From Phragmites australis (taxonomy: Eukaryota > Streptophyta > Magnoliopsida > Poales > Poaceae), in the NCBI RefSeq assembly GCF_958298935.1, contig NC_084924.1, forward strand, positions 5,766,001 through 5,830,000: a stretch of DNA of 64,000 nt, read 5' to 3'. The position numbers and the translations under genes are program-made. A model generated the notes under the pieces. It did no database searches and was not told the DNA's origin. It saw only the letters and a list, made by a program, of their open reading frames with translations. Positions 21,416 to 31,349 of this stretch are shown in pieces (position 1 is the stretch's first letter; each line of letters opens with the position of its first letter).

Positions 21416-24400
21416 ATGGCGAACGCAGCTCGCCTCATCCTGCTGGTGGTGGCGACCGCCGCGCTCGCCAGCCGGTCAGGTGTGTGTGTGGGCTCCTCTC
21501 CCCCGTTCTTTCACTGATTCATTGGCACTCCACTTTCTTTTCTTGGTTTTTTGGCAATCTTTCTGAAGTTGTTTCTCGCCGTATGGTATGCCGTGTTGGT
21601 GGTGGTGGTGAAGACGGCGCGTGGTGCGTGTGCCGCACGGACCTGCCGGACAGCGCGCTGCAGAAGACGCTGGATTATGCGTGCGGCGACGGCGCGGACT
21701 GCAAGCCCATCCTGCAGAACGGCGCTTGCTTCGCCCCGGACACCGTCAAGGCCCACTGCTCCTACGCCGTCAACAGCTTCTACCAGCGCAACAACCAGAA
21801 TCCCCAGGCCTGCGTCTTCTCCGGCACCACCTTGCTCACCACCAACGACCCAAGTAATCCATCAACTGCTCACCATTTCTTTTGCTCAACCTCTTTTTCT
21901 TTCCGAATCCCTCTGTTCAAAGTTCAGGTTGGTGAGAACTGAGAGATTTGATTTCTTGGTTTAGATTCCTGACGCTCTGTTTGCCTCTTTGTTTATTGGC
22001 TGCAGGCGGCAATGGCTGCCAGTACCCTGCATCCCCAAGGTAATCCTTGCACAACATTGTTACTTTACACTACTCCTTTCTCGCTTTTCTTGATAAATAG
22101 ACGTATGCCAAGTCTCTAGAGTGTGAGTTTGTAACAGCCGTTTGCTTCTGGCACATCAAACGTTGCTGTTTGTGTGGGAGGATAGTTAAAAAATACCACA
22201 GCTTCAGTTCTGCTTTAGGCTCCTCGCCACGGTTTGGTTGAAAATGGAAACGCTACTTAGATGCATTACTTTTCCTTCACCAATCAGAGCAAAAACTTGC
22301 CTAACATTTCACTCACCCATTTACTGAACCGATTGGAAGAAGATAGGTACTGGGTAGGAAAAGTCGCATCTTTCTGTAACTCTCCGGTGCAACCTGAAGG
22401 GCATGATCACTTTGCTTGGCCCTCTTGAGAAAGGATTAATGCCAAGTCTGGATCCTAGTAAGTGCTATGGAAAATTTGGAGTCTTTGACCATGTGGTGCC
22501 ATTCGGTGGGCGGTCGTGTGTTGTTCTTTGGTTGGAAATCCTGGAATAAAGGTGATTTGCGCGTGGGGTTCCGTTTCTTTCTTTCTTTCCCCACATTTGG
22601 CTGCATCGATGAACAACTGTGTCTTGAGGGGGTCTTTTTAGGGGAATCCTATACCCTTCAGGTTCCGTCTCCTAGCTAGATGAGCCAGCCTCTTCCTGTC
22701 ACTTTTGATTGCGTTTGTTTGTTAAAGGTTCTCGCATTATTCCTGGCTCCTTTTGAAACTAGGGGAGTATTAGTATTCAGAAGAACCTGGATTATTGCTA
22801 GGTTATTAGATATGTGGATTGGATTCTTCGAAGTGGGTTCCAAAATGTCATTAGTCTCTTAATTATGCTGTGCTGGTCGGGTGATTCCTCACCCTTTAAC
22901 ATTGAGCTGGTCTACAAATGCAAGAATGCCCTGCATTCCTTTCAGACCTATCTGCAAATGCCTGGAATAAACTGCTAACACTAAGCATCCAATGAGCCAC
23001 TACCAGTACACCACACTTGGATATGAACACTAGAACATTAAAGGAACTGATTCAAGAATAGCCCAAACATAACTGTAGAACCGAGAACGATAACTAGCGA
23101 AGAGTAAATAGAGGTTTTATAAATTTCTTGCGAAATAGATGTTCACTCAACGCTCCTAAAAATGTACAAACAGAAGCATAAACTTAGAGAGATAAAGAGA
23201 AAAAGAAAGTTCCAAACTGACATGACTCTACGGATAAAATATGAATCCAACTCTATTCAAGACCATTTCATGTGTTTTTGAGCACAAAACTTAAAACTTA
23301 AATAAAGAAAAAAACAAAAAGACAATCACCGAAAGAAGCAACTCTCTAAGCTGATGGTCTAGAGACAAGAGGATTCAAGACACTTTCAAATACATGAGTA
23401 TATGAACGTTTATGCCTCTAGCAACTAAAATAACAACTTCCTAAGATTGAAGGTAAAAACAAAAATCAACCAGAAAATCACAATCAAAAAAGAAAAACTT
23501 GCAAACTTGCAAATGAACTAATAGACTAGAAGGAAGGAAATTCAAGCATATGCAAAAACATAAATTTTATTACTTAAAGAGGTCAACCCTATTTTATATA
23601 GATTACAAGATTTTTTTCCTTAAAAAACTCTCACCTATTACATAGGTTAAGCTAGTATCTTTCCCTATTTAAAATCCTAGCACTAGGCTCTCAAATGGGT
23701 GATAACTAGACTCAAGTGACTGGTTTAAATACTTGACCCCTAAGTTTTCTAATTTATTACCAAAATAATCCTCTCTTGTAGTACACTCATACCTACCACT
23801 GGGAATATTTTGGTCATTTTTTTGCTTCGTCCATCGAACAGCCGCGGCACCTTCACGACTTAGCTTCGTCTCGACGTAAACTTCACGATGGTGCCACATA
23901 CTCCTCCAACCCTCCTACGGTTTTGAGATCCAACTATGAAACCCTCTGCATGCTTCTCAAAGTTTGACTCGTTACTTGCGTATACATTAAGCAATCATTC
24001 TGATATCGACACGTGTACTCCATCTTATGATCCAGACCACCAGCAAGTCTCTTCCGCTCCCGTTTCTTCAGATTATCTTGTCACTTGCATAGATATTCTT
24101 TCACTTGACTTTGTCAATATGCCGTCTTGATCCTCTATTTTATGCTTTGTTTAATTTCTACGTATACAACTAGGATCACCCCTGACTCCGTCCGACTTCC
24201 TTAATCGTCTGACACCAAGCACCCGGTTAGCCCCAATCACCCACCGTCACCTGCACACCATGAGATAAGTAAACACATTTCTTTAACTCTAACTCCTACT
24301 TCAGATAGTAAAATCAAAATGCTCAAATCAAGCTCAAGTAATTTAAAATTCGATAAACTAAATCGACAACCTTATTAATCACTTATCACATATAAATCAA

Positions 24401-24770
24401 TACATATTTCAACTTGATTTGTCAATAACCAAACAAAGCATTAAGGCACTGCTGGTAGATTGTATCAGCTCTTATCATCTGCATATGTTTTATAGTGTGA
24501 AGACCATGCATGCTTTCCTTTTTACAAGAGCAAGGATTAGAGGACTCGTCCATCATGCTGAAACTGTCTTTTCATCTGTTTTGCAGCACTGCCGGGACGA
24601 GCACAACCACGACTGGCGGCAACGGCGGGTCTGGCGTGTACAGCCCTCATGCTTTAGGCCCTTCACCTTTCGACAACAATGGCGCCGGCATCCTCCCGGT
24701 GGTCGGAATCGCCAAGCGGGTGGTGATCTTGGCTTGCTGCGCGCTCATGGTTCTCTGCTTTCGGGCGTGA
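21416..24770 (+). CDS. X8/CBM43 domain protein, plasmodesmata callose-binding (PDCB)-like
   Basis: Four exons join in frame: 21416-21479, 21614-21853, 22006-22039 and 24587-24770, giving 522 nt and 173 residues. Residues 1-20 form a signal peptide. The X8 domain (about 22-108) starts DGAWCVC and keeps eight cysteines at 26, 28, 45, 51, 60, 70, 88 and 106, with NPQACVFSGT before the seventh-to-eighth Cys spacing. Next comes a Thr/Gly-rich linker (TAGTSTTTTGGNGGSG) and a hydrophobic tail (VVILACCALMVLCF), which fits a GPI-anchor signal. Family knowledge: CBM43/X8 modules bind callose (beta-1,3-glucan), and GPI-anchored members act at plasmodesmal cell walls; function here is inferred. The frame upstream is open without a stop to 20909, so the start is chosen for its signal peptide. 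The last intron is 2.5 kb long because of a solo LTR at 23074-24424. Confidence 0.9.
23074..24424 (-). mobile_element. Solo LTR (Copia-type family) in intron 3 of the X8 gene
   Basis: A 1351-bp sequence starts TGTAGAACCGAG, ends ATTTGTCA and is bounded by perfect 5-bp duplications ATAAC (23069-23073 and 24425-24429). It has no internal retroelement sequence, so it is a solo LTR left by recombination. It is homologous along its length to 52093-53556, sharing for example ATGGTGCCACATACTCCTCC. Orientation is inferred from similarity of its left end to the complement of the LTR end at 12631. Short open frames inside are not genes. Confidence 0.85.
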
Positions 24771-25121
24771 TCTGATCACCCTCTCCTGTTTAGTCGTCTT
24801 GTTTCACGCACTTGCTTTTGGTGGCGGGCAGAAAGAACCTTTTGGTGGTATTCCATATCATTCAGGTGGAGAATTAGCTAGGGAGTGTGAGAGTCAGACT
24901 CTAGGGTATGCTGCTGCTGCTGCCATTTATTTCCTTTCACTTCGTCTGCTGTGTAAATTTAGAGTCTAGGAGGGATGTTACGACTTGTGGGCATGGTGCT
25001 TGATGGGGTGCAATGGTAGATGGCTGATGTTCCTACGCCTGCTTGCCCTGATGGATTTCTGTTTCATGGTGATTGTTGAAGCTTGAGAGGACACGTGTGA
25101 TTCGTGTTCCTGATTGGAACG

Positions 25122-25278
25122 TCTCTTGAAGAGGTGAACGAGCGCGTGGTTTAGCAAGACGCATGGAGCGTCTCCGAAACCGGTTCGGAGTTTGAACCCT
25201 AGATTCGTACCTAGTTTGTTAAGGTCTTCAAAGAAGACCGGGTAAAAGGGGCATGTAAAATAAGAATCTCTAGAAGAG
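25122..25278 (+). mobile_element. Short SINE-like element with 12-bp target duplication
   Basis: The body 25134-25266 (133 bp) contains a B-box-like GAGTTTGAACCCTAG and an upstream A-box-like GTGGTTTAGCAAG. It is flanked by TCTCTTGAAGAG (25122-25133) and TCTCTAGAAGAG (25267-25278), identical at 11 of 12 positions. Size and layout resemble the small p-SINE class of grasses, and it differs from the SINE at 6540. It lies about 350 bp after the X8 gene's stop codon, possibly in its 3' UTR. Confidence 0.65.
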
Positions 25279-25528
25279 TTCAAGGGCATGACAACTGGCA
25301 AATATTCTTGCTCATGGTGTGCATGAGATGAGATGCCCCACCCCGGGCGATTGCTGTTGGTTGATGCATCTGGGAACAGTTAGCCTGACCCAGACCGTTC
25401 GATCCGAATCGAGTGGTGCTCAGGCGCGCCCAGATGTCCAACTCAGCAGCGCCGGCAACCCAATTCTGTATGCTCCGCGGTCGTCAGGTTAGGTGAGTGG
25501 CGAATGGTTCTGAAAGGGTCATTCGGAA

Positions 25529-26093
25529 TCTATATATATCTGTGTTTATGTATACCAAAAAGGACCGTCGTCGAGCCACGTCGTCGCTTTCCTACGGACA
25601 TCTGATTGCCACGTGTCAGCGATCCGTCCATTCTTTTATGTGCCTCTCTTGATCCATCCAACCATATTCGGCTAAAAAAAAACTGCACAGCGGGGCTGCT
25701 CGACCCCTCCTGATTGCTCGTGACCTCGCCTCTCTACGCCTCCGGCCCCGCCTCCTCAACTTCTTTCTTCTTACATTTTTTCTATCGAAGAGTCAAATAA
25801 CTCAGCTTCCTCTTTTATATGAATGTTTTGCTGCTCTGTTTTGCTTTTGCAAAAGTTAGCTTCCCAGTCTCCGGTGTTTAGTTCCCTGATCAGGATCATG
25901 CTCACAACCACCATAATACGCTTGGCCTAAATTGAAGAAGGAAAGTTATGCTTATAACTTACCTTTAGTCATGTATATCATATGATATATTGTAACTCCA
26001 GTTCTTCTATATCAGTTTCTTACAAAAATATTATTGATACATAGATACGTAAATAGCTCTTGAATCCCGTGGCAACGCGCGGGTACCAGCTAG
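25529..26093 (+). mobile_element. Helitron (non-autonomous)
   Basis: Starts TCTATATATATCTG directly after an A and ends in CTAG directly before a T, as Helitrons inserted into AT do. A hairpin lies just before the 3' end: CCCGTG, loop GCAACG, CGCGGG (26066-26083, one G-T pair), followed by TACCAGCTAG. There is no RepHel coding sequence. The inner 3' half forms one arm of a larger inverted repeat. Confidence 0.75.
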
Positions 26094-26962
26094 TATATTT
26101 AGGAGCCAGGGCATGGATTTTATGAGCATAGCAAATTATTGGGCTTTCTGGGTAAATAGTGCGTATTGTAATTTAACTAACATGTGTCGAAGGTTGTTAA
26201 CCGATATATTCTTCGCATAGCTTACAGAAGGCCCATATATTCTTCGCATTGCTTTCAATTTGTCCTCACACAAGTGTGTTTTCCAGCATTATATATCCCC
26301 ATCCTGTCCAGCAGATAACAAGATTTCATGTCTGAGATAAAGTCCGCAGATCTGCTATCAGCCGATTTAAGCCTAAATTTCAGGACGACTGTTCTTCCAT
26401 GCTATTTATCTCCACTTGTCATTGGAGACTCGGTAAGCTCAATGCATTGAGTCTTGATCAGAGTGATGTCAAATCACACTATTTGATCCATTGTTCTAGT
26501 GCTAGGTAAATGGAAGAATCCATTCTCGTATGTATGATCTCTCGGTTGGTGTTCATAAAGGTCGCCTAGCATATCTGGATATGCAAAGAAAATAAATTGT
26601 TTACGCTGACTAACCTGACGACTAGCATATTAACTATCTACATATCAATAATATTTTTGCAAAGAACTGGTATAGAAGAACTGGAGTTACAATATATCAT
26701 ATGATATACATGACAAAAGGTCTATTGATATTGGAGGATTATGCAGGGAAAAAGCAGGGAAAGTCATAAGCATAGCTTTCCTTTTGCAATTTAGATCAAG
26801 CGTATTATGGTGGTTGTGAGCATGATCCTGATTAGGGAACCAAACATCGGAAACTGGGGAAGCTAATTTTTGCGAAAGCTAAACATAGTAGCACAACATT
26901 CATATAAAAGAGGAAGCTGGGTCATTGACTCTTCAGTAGAAAAAATGTAAGAAGAAATAGGT
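25765..26962. repeat. Large inverted repeat built around the Helitron
   Basis: The left arm is about 25765-26058 and the right arm about 26631-26962, with a 570-bp spacer. Shared inverted landmarks include TATCATATGATATA, CATAATACGCTTG with its complement CAAGCGTATTATG, and TTCTTACATTTTTTCTA with its complement. The right arm has a roughly 40-bp insertion (near 26718-26760). The right arm probably derives from a second, end-less copy of the same Helitron family in opposite orientation. Confidence 0.75.
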
Positions 26963-27344
26963 TGAAGCACTCAACATGCTCAACCCGAACTTTTGCGTAG
27001 CAATTCTAGCACCAGCTAAACCTAAAACTACATTGCACGGCATTTTACATAGCAATTCTAGTGCCAACTGAAACCCTAAGGAGCATTGTATGAAACATGT
27101 TTAGTGTGCCTAACAAATGGACCGCAGAAATCGACATGTTAGAAATGGGAATGCATAATTGTACCGATGATATGTAGAACACATAAAAGGCAAGCTAGCT
27201 TTGCACATCAATACAACTAAAGAGCAATGAACTGTGATTCCATCAATAACATAAATGAACTATAGCTAATACTTTTTAAAGGCCCGGACTGCTAATTGGG
27301 TACAAAATCGCAGCCAAGACTCTACCAGCAGCACTCGTTGGATA
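26963..27344. other. Non-coding stretch, nothing recognised
   Basis: A moderately AT-rich interval with two short related phrases around 26996 and 27045 ('TAGCAATTCTAG...CAACTGA/CAGCTAA'). No gene or element border was found. Confidence 0.35.
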
Positions 27345-27981
27345 ATGACCAACACTACAATCGGACATTGCAAGTTGAACCATGAAATTTGTGCTTGCAT
27401 TGCGGCGCACCTGTCGAAGCCATGGAGCAGAATGACTGGATCACTCCTATGCTACTGCTCGAGCAGCCTCATGCAGCTGTTCAATATTAGCCAGCAGAAA
27501 GTAGTACTGCAGGCTTCTTTCCCAAATGAAATTTTCAAGGAAGCAGCGAAATTTGAGCAAGTGAGAGAGAAATTGGCTCGCCAGGATGGGCAGTCGCTCG
27601 ATTCGCTTGGCCAGGCTGATGACGGCGCCACCATGGATGTGCTCCATTGGTTGGGGAAGGAATGGAGGGAACCCTCCACCGCCGCGGTCCCTGACAGCGG
27701 CGATGGCGAAAGCCACGACCCTAACGTGGGCCCTAAACGACTCGGTGAAGGGGCTGGAGACGCTGAAGAGAGGCACGACGCTCCAGCGAGGTGGCGGCGG
27801 AACCGGAGCACGGGCTTGAGGGCGGGAGAACCGGAGACGGTGAGGAGGCAAGGCCAGAGACACAGAGAGGCGAGGTCGCAAGCAATCGAGAGGGGTCGAG
27901 CAACCTAGCTGTGCAATTTTTTTTTAAGCCGAACATGGTTGGATGGATCAGAGAGGCACACAAAAGAATGAATGGATAGCT
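27345..27981. other. GC-rich island with long overlapping frames on both strands, unassigned
   Basis: A plus-strand frame of 187 codons (27345-27908) and a minus-strand frame of 144 codons (27447-27881) overlap. I recognise no domain in either. The minus-strand product has a basic/proline-rich half and a leucine- and phenylalanine-rich half. The composition contrasts sharply with the AT-rich surroundings, which could mean a captured or decayed gene fragment. Without homology evidence I do not call a gene. Confidence 0.3.
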
Positions 27982-29016
27982 GACACACGGTAATCATACG
28001 GCCATAGGGAAGCGACGATGTGGCTTGACGAGGGTCCATTTCTGGTATACAGAAACAAAGATATATATAGATCAGCTATACTATACAGTTCGGTAAGTTC
28101 AACGGTCAAGAAAAGCAGTCATTGCAGATCACTCTGGTTCAACCATCCTGCAGAATTCAGTGACCCATTGGCCCAATAAGTTTCTCCCTTTCTGCAAACG
28201 ATGTCATGTTTCTCGATCAATGTTCATGCTTCTGCACAATGCTACATGTACACTTCATTGTCATCAGCGTAGCCGAAATCTTGAGCTTTCCAAGAGTGGT
28301 TTTTTCAAGGGCCGACGATTACCTTTGTGGCCATTTTCTGCTATTTCCAGGTCGGACCGTTAACGCCCGTGGACGTCGGCACGTGCTCCCGCGCAGCCGC
28401 TGCATGCAATCCCTCTTGACGTCCTGCATGTGTCCGCTGCTTGCACCCACCTAAAAAAGACAGCGTTTGTCGCATTTGGATGGCATCAACATAAATAAAT
28501 GAATATACTAGTTCACCACAATCACTTTAAATGATCATAATTTTTTCCGCCGAGTGTCCGTTTCAAGTTCTGTTTGCAATATTACATTCTATACGACAAA
28601 TTAACAAAATAAGAGCTATATTACGTACGTTTAAGTAACATGTATGTTTGGTAGCAACTTATATGAAGACTACGTGACAACTTCGGTAAATGTTTCAGTA
28701 GCAACTTATGTGAAGATTATGTAGTAACTTTAATAAATGTCATGGTAGCAACTTCATTGGAGAATGTGTGGCAACTTAGACGCCGGGTCCAAAATCACCA
28801 TAGGACTGGACATCTGTGTAACCCATTATTGGAGATTCAATACTCTGTTGACGACTGATCTATTCATATCTCCGTGAATGGCGTTAGCTGTCGATAATTA
28901 GTGAATCGACTATCAAATATTTATAAGTAATATAAGGATATATGTTGATCACATATGGATATCAAAGAGAGAGACACGGATTTTATACAAGTTCAGGTTT
29001 CAGTTAGGATAATAAC
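27982..29016. other. Intergenic, with degenerate short tandem repeats
   Basis: At about 28650-28775 a motif of the form GTAGCAACTTATGTGAAGAT recurs four times with variation. Nothing else can be supported. Confidence 0.45.
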
Positions 29017-29318
29017 TAGACCTGTTCAAAAGTCGGGTCAGGCTGAGCTTTAAAAAGCCCAATGGGAAAATCACGAGCCCAAGCCTGATGCTAGGCCGGG
29101 CTTCTAGGCTTGATCCTAACCCGACAGTATTTTTTTGAGGCAGGCTCGAGTTGTTTCGATTTTTCTTGGGCTTTTGGGTTTTGGGCTAATTTTTGAAGCT
29201 CGAGCCTAATCTAAAAAAATCTATAGGCTGGGAAGTTAAGCCTGAGCCCGGCTCTATGCACTGGTCAAGCCAGGTTGGATCAGGCTTATGGGGCCGAGTT
29301 GCCCATGAGCAGACCTAA
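29017..29318. mobile_element. hAT-type MITE
   Basis: A 302-bp element begins TAGACCTGTTCAAAAG and ends with the imperfect inverse CATGAGCAGACCTA. The 8-bp flanks ATAATAAC (29009-29016) and ATAATAGC (29319-29326) differ at one base and give the target duplication length of hAT transposons. The interior is rich in GGGC/GCCC words (AGCCCAAGCCTGATGCTAGG), typical of this grass MITE type. Confidence 0.75.
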
Positions 29319-30240
29319 TAATAGCTATACATCCTATTTTGCTTTGATCTCAAAAACAGATGTTACAATGGGAGGTTTGTATGTATTAGTCCTAAGACTC
29401 TATAGACGGATTTTTTCATGTTCCTGGTCCTAGAAGCTCTAGTTGGATGGTTCTAATCTATGCCATAGATCTTTGAAGGGTGCCTCTAGCTTCTATTCGA
29501 CTAAGTTTGCTCTAGGGTTTCGTGATTTCAATGTTCTTGAAGGTTTAGGTTGCCTTGCGAGGTAGACTTGTGTTAGCGTATAAAGGCTTGTCCTAGATGT
29601 ACCTCCTCCTTCTTTTATAGTTGGAGCGTAACTTATTCAGACTATTCCAAGTGTGATCTTTCTGAATCTCAACTCTCCCAGATATTTATGAGACTCTTAT
29701 CGAATGCAGGATAGTTTCCTTATCGGATACTCACATACTCAGTGTTTATCTGCATGTCTTAATTACTTTATTGCGGTTACGAACCATACATAATAAGTAA
29801 ATGACACGTGTGGTATAGATAACTAATATAGATATTACGTATTTATGGAATATATAATTAATAGAATTTTCCCGTGGTTAAATAGCTTAGTTTAAAATCT
29901 AGCCCCCGCTAACGAGGAAACCGGCCGGCCTCTAGAATTTCCTTTGATTTTTCTGATTTATAGTTGATGGTTTCCACGGATCGTTTACTGTCGGATTTCT
30001 TGTGACGCTCGTGAGTAGCGACCAGCCTCCCCAACGAACGAACGCATCCATCCAGACCACGCATCCAATTCTCTCTCTTCCCTCCACCTGGTCGTTTCGT
30101 TCCCTCCTGCACGCACAGCCGCCCGTGGAGTGGAGGTCCATTCGCGCATGGGTTGATCCTTTCTTATTCTTCCATTGATAAGGATCAAGCCCTAGCTCGC
30201 TCTCTCGGAATGGGCTGTTCGTTTCGTTTCTTCTCTCTGC
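29319..30240. other. Upstream region of the LBD gene
   Basis: AT-rich to about 29900, then GC-richer with CT-rich runs (30070-30090) typical of a 5' leader. No TATA box was confidently placed. Probably the promoter and start of the 5' UTR. Confidence 0.4.
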
Positions 30241-30339
30241 ATGCAGATCGCATCCACCCATTGATCCATCCATCCGGTTAATTTGTGGTCCACAATGGTG
30301 GCGGCCTCGATCGGAGTAGTCGGAGAGGTGATCAGGTGA
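30241..30339 (+). promoter_or_regulatory. Two short upstream ORFs in the LBD leader
   Basis: An ATG at 30241 opens a 7-residue frame ending at 30264. A second ATG at 30295 opens a 14-residue frame (MVAASIGVVGEVIR) whose TGA ends at 30339, six bases before the LBD start codon. Both sit in the CT-rich leader, so they are likely to be transcribed, though the TSS is not mapped. Confidence 0.5.
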
Positions 30340-30345
30340 GGATCG

Positions 30346-31221
30346 ATGTCGTCATCGAGCTCGCCGTGCGCGGCGTGCAAGCTGCTGCGGCGCAAGTGCA
30401 CGCAGGGGTGTGTCTTCGCGCCCTACTTCCCGCCGGACAACCCCGCCAAGTTCGCCAGCGTGCACCGGGTGTTCGGTGCCAGCAACGTGTCCAAGATCCT
30501 CACCGAGCTCCCGCAGGCTCAGCGGGAGGACGCCATCAACTCGCTCGCCTACGAGGCCGACGCGCGCCTCCGCGACCCCGTCTACGGGTGCGTCCCCTAC
30601 ATCACCGTCCTCCAGCTCAGGATCAATCAGACCCGCGACGAGCTCGCCACCGCGCGCAAGGAGCTCGCGGGGTACATCGGTCCGGCCGCCTTCGCGCCCT
30701 TCGTCGCCGCGCCGCAGTACCATCACCCCGGCGCGCACTACGGTGACGCCGCCGGGATGGGGCTCGCCGTCGGCGTCGCGCACGGGCACCCGCACCCGCA
30801 GATGGTGCAGCTCCAGCACCACCAGATGGCGGAGGCTCAGCAATTGGCCACCGCGGTGGAGGTCGCGAAGGAGCAGGACATGATGATCAGGCAGGCCGCG
30901 GCCTACGCGCACGCCCCGCCCAGAAGTAGCTCCGGCGCGACGGCGGCGGTCGTGCCGCCCGATGCAGCGGCGTACGAGGGCGGTTTCCTCTTCCAGCAGC
31001 AACCGCCGCCGTCACAAGCGCAGACGGCGGTGGCGCTTACGTACCAAATGGAGCAGGAGCCATCACCACCGCCGTCGTCGTCGGGTCAGTCGCATGCCGA
31101 AGAAGTGCCGCAGCAGCAACATACGGATGGTAGCGACGAGGGCAGCGGTGGTGTCGTGCCGCCGGCCTCACCTGACGGACGGCCGCATGCTCGGCCGCCC
31201 TCCAGCACCACCGTGTCTTAA
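30346..31221 (+). CDS. LOB-domain (class I, LBD36/ASL1-like) transcription factor
   Basis: An intron-less 291-residue protein. The LOB domain occupies about residues 6-107. It has the C-block CAACKLLRRKCTQGC (CX2CX6CX3C zinc finger), the GAS-block with FGASNVSKIL, the DPVYGC motif and the coiled-coil-like VLQLRINQTRDELATARKEL. In that last motif the usual LX6LX3LX6L pattern keeps three leucines but has Thr at the second position. KELAGYIGPAAF and the following EAQQLATAVEVAKEQ resemble Arabidopsis LBD36/ASL1. The C-terminal half is rich in His, Gln, Pro and Ala and is probably disordered. Family knowledge: class I LBD proteins bind DNA and pattern lateral organs; the target set here is unknown. 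Two short upstream ORFs precede the start. A CACTA element begins 128 bp after the stop. Confidence 0.95.
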   Translation: MSSSSSPCAACKLLRRKCTQGCVFAPYFPPDNPAKFASVHRVFGASNVSKILTELPQAQREDAINSLAYEADARLRDPVYGCVPYITVLQLRINQTRDELATARKELAGYIGPAAFAPFVAAPQYHHPGAHYGDAAGMGLAVGVAHGHPHPQMVQLQHHQMAEAQQLATAVEVAKEQDMMIRQAAAYAHAPPRSSSGATAAVVPPDAAAYEGGFLFQQQPPPSQAQTAVALTYQMEQEPSPPPSSSGQSHAEEVPQQQHTDGSDEGSGGVVPPASPDGRPHARPPSSTTVS

Positions 31222-31349
31222 TATTTGTGCCGTCCTAATTTAGCCTTTTATTTTTCTTTGCCTTGCTTATTATGTTTTTTTTTTCGTTTTATTATCGTAT
31301 GATGCCAAAAAAAAGACGATAGGTGTCCATAGTAACTTAAAATAAATAT

